DNA of 38,408 bases. Source: an uncultured Ruminococcus sp. GTDB taxonomy: Bacteria > Bacillota > Clostridia > Oscillospirales > Acutalibacteraceae. The notes beneath the pieces are model-generated. The model worked only from the letters and a program-made list of their open reading frames with translations, had not been told where the DNA came from and made no database searches. Positions within the stretch are counted from its first letter, which is position 1. The number at the start of each line of letters is the position of its first letter. Positions 25,795 to 34,246 of this stretch are shown here, in pieces. The stretch spans positions 1-38,408 of the forward strand of contig CACYSI010000015.1 in the NCBI GenBank assembly GCA_902776975.1, given 5' to 3'. The position numbers were made by a program, and so were the translations under genes.

Positions 25795-27276
25795 CTAATA
25801 ATTTACAGTCAAGATATAAAACTCATAAGGCTTGTAGCTTCTCTTCGCAAAATCCTTGCCTGACATTTCTTTAGGCTCGGTATCAAGCGTCTTGCCGTCA
25901 TGGTGCATCACGCAGATCGCCTTATCAAAATCAAGCTGAACACCGACGTCTTTGATATCCTCATAATAAAGATTGCCTACATATATCACCTTGCTGTCGC
26001 CGCTTGTTCGAGTGAGCGCAAAGAGCATAGAGTTTTCGGCGGATATAAACTCGATATCTGTATTTGAGGTGGCAAGAGCCTTGTTCTCTGTTTTCAGCTT
26101 GGACAGAGCAGAGATCAAAGGCGCGTACACAGGCTCAGAGTCCCACTTGACCGTATCCTTTTCAAAGAACTCTATCTCATGGTCATACGCCATTTCATCC
26201 GAGGTGTATATCAGCGGGATACCGGGCGTCAGATAGCTGAGCGCGAGGAGCGTCTGATAAGTGTCACCGAATCGTTCGACGATACTGCCCTCATAAGAGT
26301 TTTTATCATGGTTATCAAGATAATTCATCGGGAAGCTGCCCGGAGCGTAATTCTGATTGATCTCCATAAAGTCCTTGACTGACGATACCGCTACGCCGCC
26401 CTTTGTGCTCAGCGCCTGTCCGTACAAAGCGTCGTTGTAGCAGCTGTCAAAGGCGTAGTTGGTCATGGTCAGAGAGCCGGACATCTCGGCAAGCATCATG
26501 ATCTCACTGTTGACGGACTTGAGCTTATACACGGCAGCGTTCCAGAAGGATGACGGAACACCGATAGCATGGTCGCATCTGAAGCCGTCGATACCTATAT
26601 CCTCTATCCAGTACTGCATACTCTTGATCATCTCGGCGCGCATCTCGTAGTTTTCATAATTGAGCTGAGCTGTATCGGTCCAGTCAAAAGGCGACTTGAT
26701 CTTGCCGTTATTATCGTGCTCATACCAGTCGGGATGCTCTGTGATCCAGGCGTTATCCCAACCCGTATGATTAGCTACCCAGTCGAGTATGATCTTAAAG
26801 CCCATACCGTGCGCCTTATCGACAAGATGCTTAAAATCATCTATGGTGCCGAACTCGGGATTCACGCCCTTGTAATCGCTGACAGAGTAGTATGAACCGA
26901 GGCTGCCCTTGCGCTCGGTCTTGCTGATAGGATGTATCGGCATCAGCCATAAGGTATTGATACCCATGCCCTTGAGACGGTCGAGATGCTGCTCGAACGC
27001 AGCGAAAGTACCCTCTTCGGTGAACTGTCTGATGTTGACCTCATACAATACGCAGGTATCGAGCCATGAAGCGGTAGTCTTAGTCAGTATCTTGTCTTGT
27101 CCGTCGATATCCGTCATAAGACCGTCTATTACGCTGCCTTCTTTGACATCGTCGGATAGAGTATAACTCTCTTTCTTAGGTTCGGTATTTTCTGTAGGAG
27201 AATTATTGCTACCTGAGCAAGACGCCAATGACAGTATCATAAGCGCAGCGAGGAATAACGAAAGTATTTTTTTCAT
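25795..27276 (-). CDS. Alpha-amylase family (GH13) lipoprotein
   Basis: A 493-residue secreted lipoprotein: signal peptide with lipobox LASC (C20), a polar Asn/Ser/Thr linker, then a GH13 (beta/alpha)8 barrel. Region I DWVANH (165-170), region II GFRCDHA with nucleophile D235, region III acid/base E264 (MLAEMSG) and region IV D324 (DNHDKN) are all present, so the enzyme should be active on alpha-1,4-glucans or maltooligosaccharides. The barrel ends near residue 395, followed by a C-terminal beta domain. The ATG at 27274-27276 follows AAGGCGG by 7 nt; an in-frame TTG at 27294 is less likely. It probably works at the outer membrane surface feeding starch fragments to a transporter that is not in this window. 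Exact substrate not resolvable. Confidence 0.92.
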   Translation of the reverse strand: MKKILSLFLAALMILSLASCSGSNNSPTENTEPKKESYTLSDDVKEGSVIDGLMTDIDGQDKILTKTTASWLDTCVLYEVNIRQFTEEGTFAAFEQHLDRLKGMGINTLWLMPIHPISKTERKGSLGSYYSVSDYKGVNPEFGTIDDFKHLVDKAHGMGFKIILDWVANHTGWDNAWITEHPDWYEHDNNGKIKSPFDWTDTAQLNYENYEMRAEMIKSMQYWIEDIGIDGFRCDHAIGVPSSFWNAAVYKLKSVNSEIMMLAEMSGSLTMTNYAFDSCYNDALYGQALSTKGGVAVSSVKDFMEINQNYAPGSFPMNYLDNHDKNSYEGSIVERFGDTYQTLLALSYLTPGIPLIYTSDEMAYDHEIEFFEKDTVKWDSEPVYAPLISALSKLKTENKALATSNTDIEFISAENSMLFALTRTSGDSKVIYVGNLYYEDIKDVGVQLDFDKAICVMHHDGKTLDTEPKEMSGKDFAKRSYKPYEFYILTVNY

Positions 27277-27310
27277 GGTCTGACCGCCTTTCAATTAATA
27301 TGATGATATA

Positions 27311-27339
27311 ATCATAACATGACTTTGAGATAAAGTAAA
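27311..27339 (-). promoter_or_regulatory. Possible promoter of the amylase gene
   Basis: Minus strand: TTTACT (27334-27339), 17 nt, TATGAT (27311-27316), 35 nt before the ATG. Both boxes deviate from consensus. Confidence 0.5.
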
Positions 27340-27374
27340 TCGCTTTTTTATCCGCTCACAAAAATATTAACCGC

Positions 27375-27403
27375 TTGACGGTAGGTCGAGTAAGGTATAT
27401 TAT
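27375..27403 (+). promoter_or_regulatory. Promoter of the 27436 gene
   Basis: -35 TTGACG (27375-27380), 17-nt spacer, -10 TATTAT (27398-27403), 32 nt before the ATG. Confidence 0.7.
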
Positions 27404-27435
27404 GATAACATGAGTTTTTTACAGAGGTAAAAATA

Positions 27436-28338
27436 ATGAAAAATCCGTTTGATTTTTTTAGAAACAAAAAGCCGAAAAGTCCGCCCGCGGCAGAAGAGCT
27501 AAAGGAACCGGAGATCATCGAAGAAGCTCCGCCGGAAACGCCTCCGGAGCAACCTAAAAGCGAGCCTGAGGACGATTTTACGGAATGGGCGCGCTCACAG
27601 ACTCACGGCGGTATAGAGCGGCGTGAACGCAACGATATCTATGAGGCGTACAGCATATACGGCACGGACAGCAAAGGCTCGCTGATCTGCCGTTACTATC
27701 ACCGCTACCCTGAGCATGAGAGAGACTTTGATCTGTCATACAGCAGAAGTCTGACCTTTGACGAGTTCAATCGGCGTTTGCTAAGCGAGCTAGATAAAGG
27801 AGATATAAAGCTCGCCGAGTACAACTACTGTATCGGCATGGCTGCAAGACTTGCCGATAACTCAGCGAATACTGACGATAAGGCTTACGGAGGCTTTACG
27901 GAAGATGAGATAAAAGCTTTGAACAGCTTTTGTGAGACTCTCGACACCTTCAAGGATAAGAGCTACATAAACGAAAACGGCGTGTACAGATGCGAATGTG
28001 AGAGCGTAGCAGGCGGCGAGATCCTTAACATACGATTCAGAAAGCCACTGAAACATGACGCTTTTGAAACAGATGTACCCGGTGTACAGAAAGAATCTAT
28101 GTACGGGTATGATCTGGACGATATATGGATAATGGGCGTATATAACCGTCTTAATGAGCGATGCTCCTCGTGTCGGCTGACTAAGCTGACAGCCCTGTGG
28201 AGTCTCAGCAAAGAGAGCTTGTTTCTCATAGAATCCGAGGGCTTTGACGGCATAGACGGCACTTTGCTCACTGCGGTAGGCAAAAGAGATGAGTTCGCTC
28301 GGTTCGGGTTTTATTCACTCGATTTTTCAAACAAATGA
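27436..28338 (+). CDS. Cytoplasmic protein of unknown function with proline/glutamate-rich N-terminus
   Basis: I do not recognise this 300-residue protein. Residues 1-20 are basic (FRNKKPKSPP) and 20-50 are almost entirely Pro and Glu (EEAPPETPPEQPKSEPEDD), a likely disordered tether. The rest (50-300) looks globular, with aromatic-rich segments (ICRYYHRYPEHERDFDLSY), several cysteines (CECES, CSSC) and a final strand pair ending in YSLDFSNK. There is no signal peptide or membrane helix. A sigma-A promoter and GAGG-type ribosome site precede it, and codon use matches its neighbours, so it is a real gene. It is transcribed alone, between a GH13 lipoprotein and a P-type ATPase that has its own promoter. 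No function is proposed. Confidence 0.75.
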   Translation: MKNPFDFFRNKKPKSPPAAEELKEPEIIEEAPPETPPEQPKSEPEDDFTEWARSQTHGGIERRERNDIYEAYSIYGTDSKGSLICRYYHRYPEHERDFDLSYSRSLTFDEFNRRLLSELDKGDIKLAEYNYCIGMAARLADNSANTDDKAYGGFTEDEIKALNSFCETLDTFKDKSYINENGVYRCECESVAGGEILNIRFRKPLKHDAFETDVPGVQKESMYGYDLDDIWIMGVYNRLNERCSSCRLTKLTALWSLSKESLFLIESEGFDGIDGTLLTAVGKRDEFARFGFYSLDFSNK

Positions 28339-28406
28339 TCCGAGGCATAAAGTAATACCCGATTGTAAACATACTTTAAACTGTTTTCGAACTTTTTAAA
28401 AAACTG

Positions 28407-28435
28407 TTGCTCAAGATAGAATTTCATTTTATAAT
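28407..28435 (+). promoter_or_regulatory. Promoter of the P-type ATPase gene
   Basis: -35 TTGCTC (28407-28412), 17-nt spacer, -10 TATAAT (28430-28435), 34 nt before the ATG. Confidence 0.65.
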
Positions 28436-28469
28436 ATATTTCACTGCAATAATGTTACAGAGGTAAGAT

Positions 28470-30833
28470 ATGGAAGATAACAACAAGAACTTGAGCGGAC
28501 TTACATCTGCCGAAGTTGAAGAAAGAGTAAAAAGCGGCAAGGTAAACGCCGTAAACACAGTTAAGACTAAATCTATAGGCAGGATATTCTACGATAATAT
28601 CTGCACTGTCTTCAACCTGATAAACGTCATATTATGTATAATACTGCTGTTGATCGGCTCATACAAGAATATGCTGTTCATCCTGGTAGTCGTATTCAAC
28701 ACAATTATAGGTATTGTACAGGAGATACGCTCAAAAAAGAGCGTAGACCAATTGACGATACTTACAGACAGTAAATCCGAAGTTATACGCGACGGCAAGC
28801 AGATCAAGATATCCAGAGATGAGCTGGTGCTCGACGATGTGATAATACTGTCGAGAGGCAGTCAGGTGCCTGCCGACTGTGTGGTCATCGACGGAGCCTG
28901 CATGGCAGACGAGAGCCTGCTCACCGGCGAATCAGACCTGATAGATAAAAAAGTCGGCAGCGAGCTGCTGTCGGGCAGCTTTATATCCGGAGGCAGCTGT
29001 AAATGCCGCATCACGAAGGTCGGTGAGGACAGCTACGCCGCCAAGATCAATAACGCGGCAAAATATGTCAAGAAAAACGACTCTCAGATACTCAAATCGT
29101 TCAAGCTGATCATCAACATTTGTTCAGTGGTCATCTTCCCCGTCGGCGCGCTGATGTTCATATCAAAATATCTCATACAGCATCAGGAGCTCAACGCCAC
29201 CTTAGAATCCACGGTAGGCGCTCTGGTAGGTATGATACCGAGCGGCATGGTGCTGCTGACCAGTACGGTGCTCGCCGTATCAGTCGTAAGACTGTCACAG
29301 AAAAAGGTCCTTGTAAACGAGATGCACTGTATAGAGACACTCGCCCGCGTTGATGTGCTGTGCCTCGACAAGACAGGTACTCTGACCACCGAAGCCATGA
29401 ACGTACAGCAGGTCATATCGCTGTCGGCGGGAAGCGGAGAGATAGATACCGCTTTAGCGTCCATAGCGGCGGCAAGCGAAGATATAAACGCTACCTTACA
29501 GGCTATATCCGAGTATGTCAAGGATGTAAAGCCTTTACGCTGCACGGGTTTCATCCCCTTTTCATCCGAGACCAAGCGCTCGGGCGGCAGCTTTGAGAAC
29601 GGCAAGACATACTTCATCGGAGCGGCTGAGTTCCTGTTCCCTGATAAGTCCAAGTATCCCGAAGTATTTGACGAGATCAACAGGATAACCGATACAGTCC
29701 GCGTACTCGCTCTCGCCTCTTCCGACACCGTAAATCCCGATCCGTCAACACTGCCGGATGATCTTAAGCCTATGGCTCTGATCCTGATAAAAGATAAGCT
29801 CAGAGCAAGCGCGAAGGATACAATAGCCTACTTTAAGGATCAGGGAGTCACCCTAAAGGTCATATCCGGTGACAGCGTAGGCACCGTAATGAACATAGCC
29901 GCGGACGTCGGCATAGAAGGCGCGATGAACTCGATAGACATGAGCACGGTAACTACCGAAGAACAGCTCAAAGAAGCCGCCGAGCGCTGCAGCGTGTTCG
30001 GAAGAGTCACACCCGATCAGAAAAAGCAGCTTGTGCTTGCCCTAAAAGAAAAAGGACATAAGGTCGCTATGACAGGCGACGGTGTAAACGACGTACTCGC
30101 CTTGAAAGAAGCAGACTGCTCGGTAGCTATGGCGGCAGGCAGTGAAGCGGCGCGCAACGTATCTCAGCTCGTGCTGGTCAATAACGACTTTGCCTGTATG
30201 CCCCATGTAGTAGCTGAAGGCAGACGCTCTATCAACAATATCGAGAGAAGCTCGTCACTGTATCTCGTCAAAACGATATACTCGATCATCATGTCTGTGT
30301 TCTTCGTGTTCTTCCACATGACATATCCCTTCCAGCCTATACATCTGTCGCTGATAAGCGCTCTCACGGTAGGCTTCCCCTCATTTGTACTCGCTTTGCA
30401 GCCGAACAAAAATATCGTGCGCGGCAACTTTACCTTCAATATCATAGCCAGAGCCGCTCCTGCCGCTCTGTGTGTATCTCTTGATATCATTATCACGGCA
30501 TTACTCAGCGGAGTGATAGGCATCAGCGCCGATGAGTTCTCTACTATAGCGGTCTATATTACAGCTTTCATAGGCGTCATGCTCATAATCCGTCTATGCA
30601 TACCCTTCAACCCTCTCAGAGCGGGAATGCTTACGATCACTGTACTGGGTCTGCTGACAGCGTTCATCTTCTTCGGATGGTTCTTCAACCTCACCGCCCT
30701 CAGCCTGAGCGGCTGGATAACGTTCGCCGTACTGGCGGCGGTCACCGCAGCGGTTTTCAATCTGCTGTACAATACAGCCGACAAATATATCGAAAAGTAT
30801 AAAAGACAGCCGTTGAGAATAAAGATGAAATAA
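28470..30833 (+). CDS. P-type cation-transporting ATPase, CtpE-like
   Basis: A 787-residue P-type ATPase of the HAD superfamily. The actuator motif TGES is at 152-155, the phosphorylated D300 lies in CLDKTGTLT, and the hinge motif GDGVNDVLALKEAD is present, so the pump cycle is complete. There is no N-terminal metal-binding CxxC domain. The M4 segment GMIPSGMVLLTSTVLAVSVV resembles the GMVPEGLVLLTS signature of mycobacterial CtpE, a calcium pump, rather than the IPEGLP of P2A pumps. About ten membrane helices fit the pattern, four or five of them after the hinge. It is followed closely by a BrkB-family gene. Calcium or another divalent cation is the likely substrate, by family resemblance only. 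Confidence 0.88.
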   Translation: MEDNNKNLSGLTSAEVEERVKSGKVNAVNTVKTKSIGRIFYDNICTVFNLINVILCIILLLIGSYKNMLFILVVVFNTIIGIVQEIRSKKSVDQLTILTDSKSEVIRDGKQIKISRDELVLDDVIILSRGSQVPADCVVIDGACMADESLLTGESDLIDKKVGSELLSGSFISGGSCKCRITKVGEDSYAAKINNAAKYVKKNDSQILKSFKLIINICSVVIFPVGALMFISKYLIQHQELNATLESTVGALVGMIPSGMVLLTSTVLAVSVVRLSQKKVLVNEMHCIETLARVDVLCLDKTGTLTTEAMNVQQVISLSAGSGEIDTALASIAAASEDINATLQAISEYVKDVKPLRCTGFIPFSSETKRSGGSFENGKTYFIGAAEFLFPDKSKYPEVFDEINRITDTVRVLALASSDTVNPDPSTLPDDLKPMALILIKDKLRASAKDTIAYFKDQGVTLKVISGDSVGTVMNIAADVGIEGAMNSIDMSTVTTEEQLKEAAERCSVFGRVTPDQKKQLVLALKEKGHKVAMTGDGVNDVLALKEADCSVAMAAGSEAARNVSQLVLVNNDFACMPHVVAEGRRSINNIERSSSLYLVKTIYSIIMSVFFVFFHMTYPFQPIHLSLISALTVGFPSFVLALQPNKNIVRGNFTFNIIARAAPAALCVSLDIIITALLSGVIGISADEFSTIAVYITAFIGVMLIIRLCIPFNPLRAGMLTITVLGLLTAFIFFGWFFNLTALSLSGWITFAVLAAVTAAVFNLLYNTADKYIEKYKRQPLRIKMK

Positions 30834-30891
30834 AGGTTGTGATCCTATCAAAAAACTGAGCAGATCGGTAATCAAACATTTCTTATTCTTT

Positions 30892-31707
30892 TTGGAAAAG
30901 AATAAGACTGACAATGTCTCAGCTATCGCGGCGCAATCAGCGTTCTTCATCATACTTTCTTTTGTGCCTTTCATAATGTTCACGGTCTCGCTTATTTCTC
31001 TCTTGTTCGGCAGTAAGAAAGTAGATATACCGTATGACAGACTCCCTACAGAAGATATAAGAACTCTCATAAGCGGTATAATACAGAACGCTGTCAGCCG
31101 CGCGTCATCCGGTACAACCATAATATCCGCCGTGATATCCCTTTGGTCAGCGGGCAGAGGCTTATACATCATAACAGACGGAATAACAAGGATATACCGT
31201 CTGCCCGACAAACAGCTCTGGCTGATCAAGCGTATATACGCCATGGGTTATACGGCGATCATGCTGATAGTCATGCTGCTCATATTCGGAGCGGTATCGC
31301 TGGGAATAATACTTAATACCAAGCTAAATGAGATCATTGGTAATCTTCTGCCCGAATGGCTCGGTTCCTTTATTATTTTTGCGCTGAGCAATCTGCTGAT
31401 AATACTGTTTATGACTCTGGCTCTGAAGATATATCTGATGTGCAAGAAGGCAGACAAAAAATACTGCACCTTCCGCGCTCTTCTGCCCGGCAGTATCATA
31501 ACCGTATTAGGGTGGGATGTACTGAACTACGGCGTAGAGATATACACAAAGCACTTTGCTGCCTCATCCGTATACGGCAGCTTAGGTACCGTAGTCGTAG
31601 TGATGATGCTGATATACTTTATGATGTTTATACTGCTGTGCGGTATACAGATCAACTTTATCTACGCGGATAAGTTCAACGGAATAATGAAAAAACAATC
31701 TGAGTAA
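30892..31707 (+). CDS. YihY/BrkB family membrane protein
   Basis: A 271-residue (from the TTG at 30892) protein with about six membrane helices and the family landmarks: DNVSAIAAQSAFFIILSFVPF near the N-terminus, the SLWSAGRGLYIITDGITRIY loop and YGSLGTVVVVMMLIYFMMFI near the end. The family has no settled biochemical function, despite old labels such as virulence factor BrkB or ribonuclease BN. The start is uncertain: no ribosome site precedes the TTG, while family-like sequence (KKLSRSVIKHFLFFLEK) continues in frame to an ATC at 30847, which follows AAAGG at 30832-30836. The gene begins within 60 nt of the P-type ATPase stop and shares its transcript. It ends before the terminator at 31717. 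Confidence 0.88.
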   Translation: MEKNKTDNVSAIAAQSAFFIILSFVPFIMFTVSLISLLFGSKKVDIPYDRLPTEDIRTLISGIIQNAVSRASSGTTIISAVISLWSAGRGLYIITDGITRIYRLPDKQLWLIKRIYAMGYTAIMLIVMLLIFGAVSLGIILNTKLNEIIGNLLPEWLGSFIIFALSNLLIILFMTLALKIYLMCKKADKKYCTFRALLPGSIITVLGWDVLNYGVEIYTKHFAASSVYGSLGTVVVVMMLIYFMMFILLCGIQINFIYADKFNGIMKKQSE

Positions 31708-31716
31708 AACACACAA

Positions 31717-31749
31717 AAACAGCCTCCGTCATCAAGCGGAGGCTGTTTC
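31717..31749. terminator. Bidirectional terminator overlapping the end of the 31732 gene
   Basis: AAACAGCCTCCG (31717-31728) pairs perfectly with CGGAGGCTGTTT (31737-31748) around an 8-nt loop. The last few codons and stop of the minus-strand gene (31732-) lie within the hairpin. Confidence 0.85.
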
Positions 31750-32472
31750 TGCAGCGGTCTCATCAGAACCGACAGCTTCAGGTTCCGATGAGATCGACTG
31801 TGTATTATTGATATAAGTCTTAAGCGACTTCATAGTTCTGAGTATCAAGATGAAGAACATGATATAAATAGCAAGCTCTATAATGATAGACGCCGCGGAG
31901 AAGACGGTAGCAACCGTGTCGTAGCTGTTGTATGTAGAAGAGAAGATCAGCGTGCATATACTGCAAAGCATATTGACCACATAACCCGCCGCGGTTATTT
32001 TAACAAGAAGATCACCGAAGGAATACAGCTTTTCATCATTTATCCTATAGGCTATACGCATAATGCCTTCCATCACTGTTAGGGTTGTGACCATCAGCAT
32101 AACATCGCTGAATACAGGGATAACATCCGATAACATATCTCCTATGGGCAAATATGTTACAAATGCCGTAGCGTATCCGATAAACAGAGTGAATATCGCC
32201 GGCATGAAATTACGCTCGTATCGTGACAACATGATTATTCCTATTGCATAAATGATCGTCGAAACCAACGAAAAGAAGAATATCATCGAATCCAAAGCCA
32301 TAATTACCATTAAGCTTTTGATATTGCCCGCGACATCCTGGAGTATCGTTTCGATAGTAGCGCCGCTGACATAGTTAAAGATAAAAGACGATACTACAAA
32401 AACTTCGGTAATAAGTCGCAAGACCTGTGAAACGAATAAAAACCTTATGCCGGTCAATTCTTTTTTATACAT
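31732..32472 (-). CDS. Multi-pass membrane protein of unknown function
   Basis: A 246-residue protein with roughly six hydrophobic segments (about 10-33, 52-82, 90-110, 115-135, 155-178, 188-212) and a short polar C-terminal tail rich in Ser, Glu and Ala (SEPEAVGSDETAAETA). I recognise no family. The ATG has GAGG 8 nt upstream and a promoter with 17-nt spacing, and the frame ends inside a terminator hairpin, so it is a genuine single-gene unit. The tail after the last helix (KTYINNTQS) is probably cytoplasmic. It lies between a BrkB-family gene (convergent) and the lipase-like membrane protein gene; no functional link is evident. Confidence 0.75.
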   Translation of the reverse strand: MYKKELTGIRFLFVSQVLRLITEVFVVSSFIFNYVSGATIETILQDVAGNIKSLMVIMALDSMIFFFSLVSTIIYAIGIIMLSRYERNFMPAIFTLFIGYATAFVTYLPIGDMLSDVIPVFSDVMLMVTTLTVMEGIMRIAYRINDEKLYSFGDLLVKITAAGYVVNMLCSICTLIFSSTYNSYDTVATVFSAASIIIELAIYIMFFILILRTMKSLKTYINNTQSISSEPEAVGSDETAAETASA

Positions 32473-32525
32473 ATAAACAACCTCAAACTCAAATAATATC
32501 TGTCTGAACTATAATATATCACACA

Positions 32526-32554
32526 ACTATAAAAATGTCATCAGTTTGATACAA
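32526..32554 (-). promoter_or_regulatory. Promoter of the 31732-32472 gene
   Basis: Minus strand: -35 TTGTAT (32549-32554), 17-nt spacer, -10 TATAGT (32526-32531), about 53 nt before the ATG. Confidence 0.6.
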
Positions 32555-32594
32555 AAAACATCATAAATAGTTTGTAAGCCAACTAAAATACATT

Positions 32595-34229
32595 CTATTT
32601 GTCATCCGTATCATTTTTCTTGATATGCTTGACTCTATCCTTCATACGGCTGTACTTGGCGGCATACTTTTCATTTGCCTGGATAAATGAGTATACTATC
32701 GTGCATATTCCGTCTATAGTCATGATAGTTCCGAGTGTGAGCACTATCCACTTAGCCGCCGCAGCCGGTGTGACCATTACCGCGATCCCGCATCCAAAAT
32801 ACAAAACGGTTTTGCAAATATTCTTGAAGTAAGCGAAATCGTGAGCGCCGCTCTCTTTTACGGCAAGAAAGCTCTTATACGCGATCACAAGCAGCCATCC
32901 GCCGGCTATACCGCAGCCTACGATGAACATAGCCTGCTCTTTGACTATTATCAGAGCAAATACCGTAGCAATAATAAGCAATATATATACGCGCGTTCGC
33001 TCACGGCTGAAGTCCCAGTTGCTCTGCTTAAGCTTTTTGAACGTATATATAAACTGAAATATAACTATGCCGCCCAGCAAAATTATAACGGTGATCTCCA
33101 TGGCGTTTTCATGAAGGATGAGCATCAAAAGTCCTACAATGACAAATACTATACCTTCTACCAGCTGATTGGCGTTGATGAATCTTGAGAGCTTTCCCCT
33201 GCGCAATCCCGCGATAAAATCACCGAACAGCAGTTTTTCGGGCAATTTGGCGGCAGTTTTGACCGTATCAGACTCGATCATATTTTTGAGCAGGTCCTCT
33301 ACCCCATCTATTCCCTCTTCAAAGATCTCATCTTTGTTCTCAAGACCGCCCGCCTCAAAGGTATTGAAAACAGTATCGGCGAACTTCTCTCTATCCTTTG
33401 GATCGACATCTTTGAGCCAATTGTCAGCGATGTCGCGTATCCAGAGGCACGCAGGATCAAAATCCCCGACTAAGTCAAGCTCTCCGCAGTCTATGCACCA
33501 GCTTACAAGATCGTGCTCCATGATCCCGCTGAACGAGCTTTTGACTATCTTAGTATCGGGTATGACATCATCATGAGAAAAGAACATACCGAAGACACAG
33601 TATCGGGGATGTATCACGGTAGTGCGAAGGCGTATCCTATCTATAAGCTTAACATCGCAGACCTCGGGGCATAAGCCCGGTCCGTCGTTGTTGTAGATAT
33701 GCTTGACATGACTTAACTGCTCATCGTCAAGGTGGCAGGTACCGTATATAGCGAGATGACCGCCCTTGCTGTGTCCTCCGACATAATATTCATCGTCGCC
33801 GATCACGCTTTTAAGATAGTTGACCGCCCGATCCTGAGATTCTATCTTCTTGTAGCACATCATAAAATCTTCACGCCAACCCACTATGGAGTTATCGGTG
33901 CCTCTGAAGGCTAAATAATACAACCCGTCTCTGATCTTGAACTTCATCGCGGCAAACTGAACGGTAGATTTTTTATCAAATATCTCGACATAATCGGACA
34001 CTGACATACGACCGAACCTGTGAGACTCTAACACAGCGGTGAGAAAGTCATCGCCGGTCGGGTCGTTTTTTATGCATCTCTTAAGCTGAGTGGGTTTACT
34101 GTCAGGCTTTTTTAAAACGAACTGATAGTAGGCAAGCATGGACAGCACTAAATTGTCTACCTCGGTAAACGGCTTGTCATAAAACGAAAAATCGGAATAC
34201 CACCTTATATAGTCCTTAAGAATATCCAT
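32595..34229 (-). CDS. Mbeg1-like (DUF2974) lipase-fold protein with C-terminal membrane domain
   Basis: A 544-residue protein. Residues 1-300 match the Mbeg1-like/DUF2974 alpha/beta-hydrolase pattern: DNLVLSMLAYYQF at the N-terminus, FRGTDNSIVGWREDF (108-122, oxyanion region of class-3 lipase folds) and the nucleophile elbow GGHSKGGHLA with S154. YNNDGPG (about 180-186) and a later His-containing segment follow. Residues about 355-515 hold five or six membrane helices (IVFVIVGLLMLILH, ITVIILLGGIVIFQFIY and others), so the hydrolase-like domain is tethered to the membrane. There is no signal peptide, so the domain is probably cytoplasmic. It starts 17 nt after the TtcA-like gene with GGAGG 6 nt upstream, so both are co-transcribed. 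Enzymatic activity is plausible but unproven for this family. Confidence 0.85.
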   Translation of the reverse strand: MDILKDYIRWYSDFSFYDKPFTEVDNLVLSMLAYYQFVLKKPDSKPTQLKRCIKNDPTGDDFLTAVLESHRFGRMSVSDYVEIFDKKSTVQFAAMKFKIRDGLYYLAFRGTDNSIVGWREDFMMCYKKIESQDRAVNYLKSVIGDDEYYVGGHSKGGHLAIYGTCHLDDEQLSHVKHIYNNDGPGLCPEVCDVKLIDRIRLRTTVIHPRYCVFGMFFSHDDVIPDTKIVKSSFSGIMEHDLVSWCIDCGELDLVGDFDPACLWIRDIADNWLKDVDPKDREKFADTVFNTFEAGGLENKDEIFEEGIDGVEDLLKNMIESDTVKTAAKLPEKLLFGDFIAGLRRGKLSRFINANQLVEGIVFVIVGLLMLILHENAMEITVIILLGGIVIFQFIYTFKKLKQSNWDFSRERTRVYILLIIATVFALIIVKEQAMFIVGCGIAGGWLLVIAYKSFLAVKESGAHDFAYFKNICKTVLYFGCGIAVMVTPAAAAKWIVLTLGTIMTIDGICTIVYSFIQANEKYAAKYSRMKDRVKHIKKNDTDDK

Positions 34230-34246
34230 GCTTCACCTCCTGTTTC

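Noticed and set aside
30594-31244. 216-codon minus-strand frame spanning the ATPase/BrkB junction
   Set aside because: Antisense to two recognisable membrane proteins. Its composition reflects reversed hydrophobic codons and there is no start signal.
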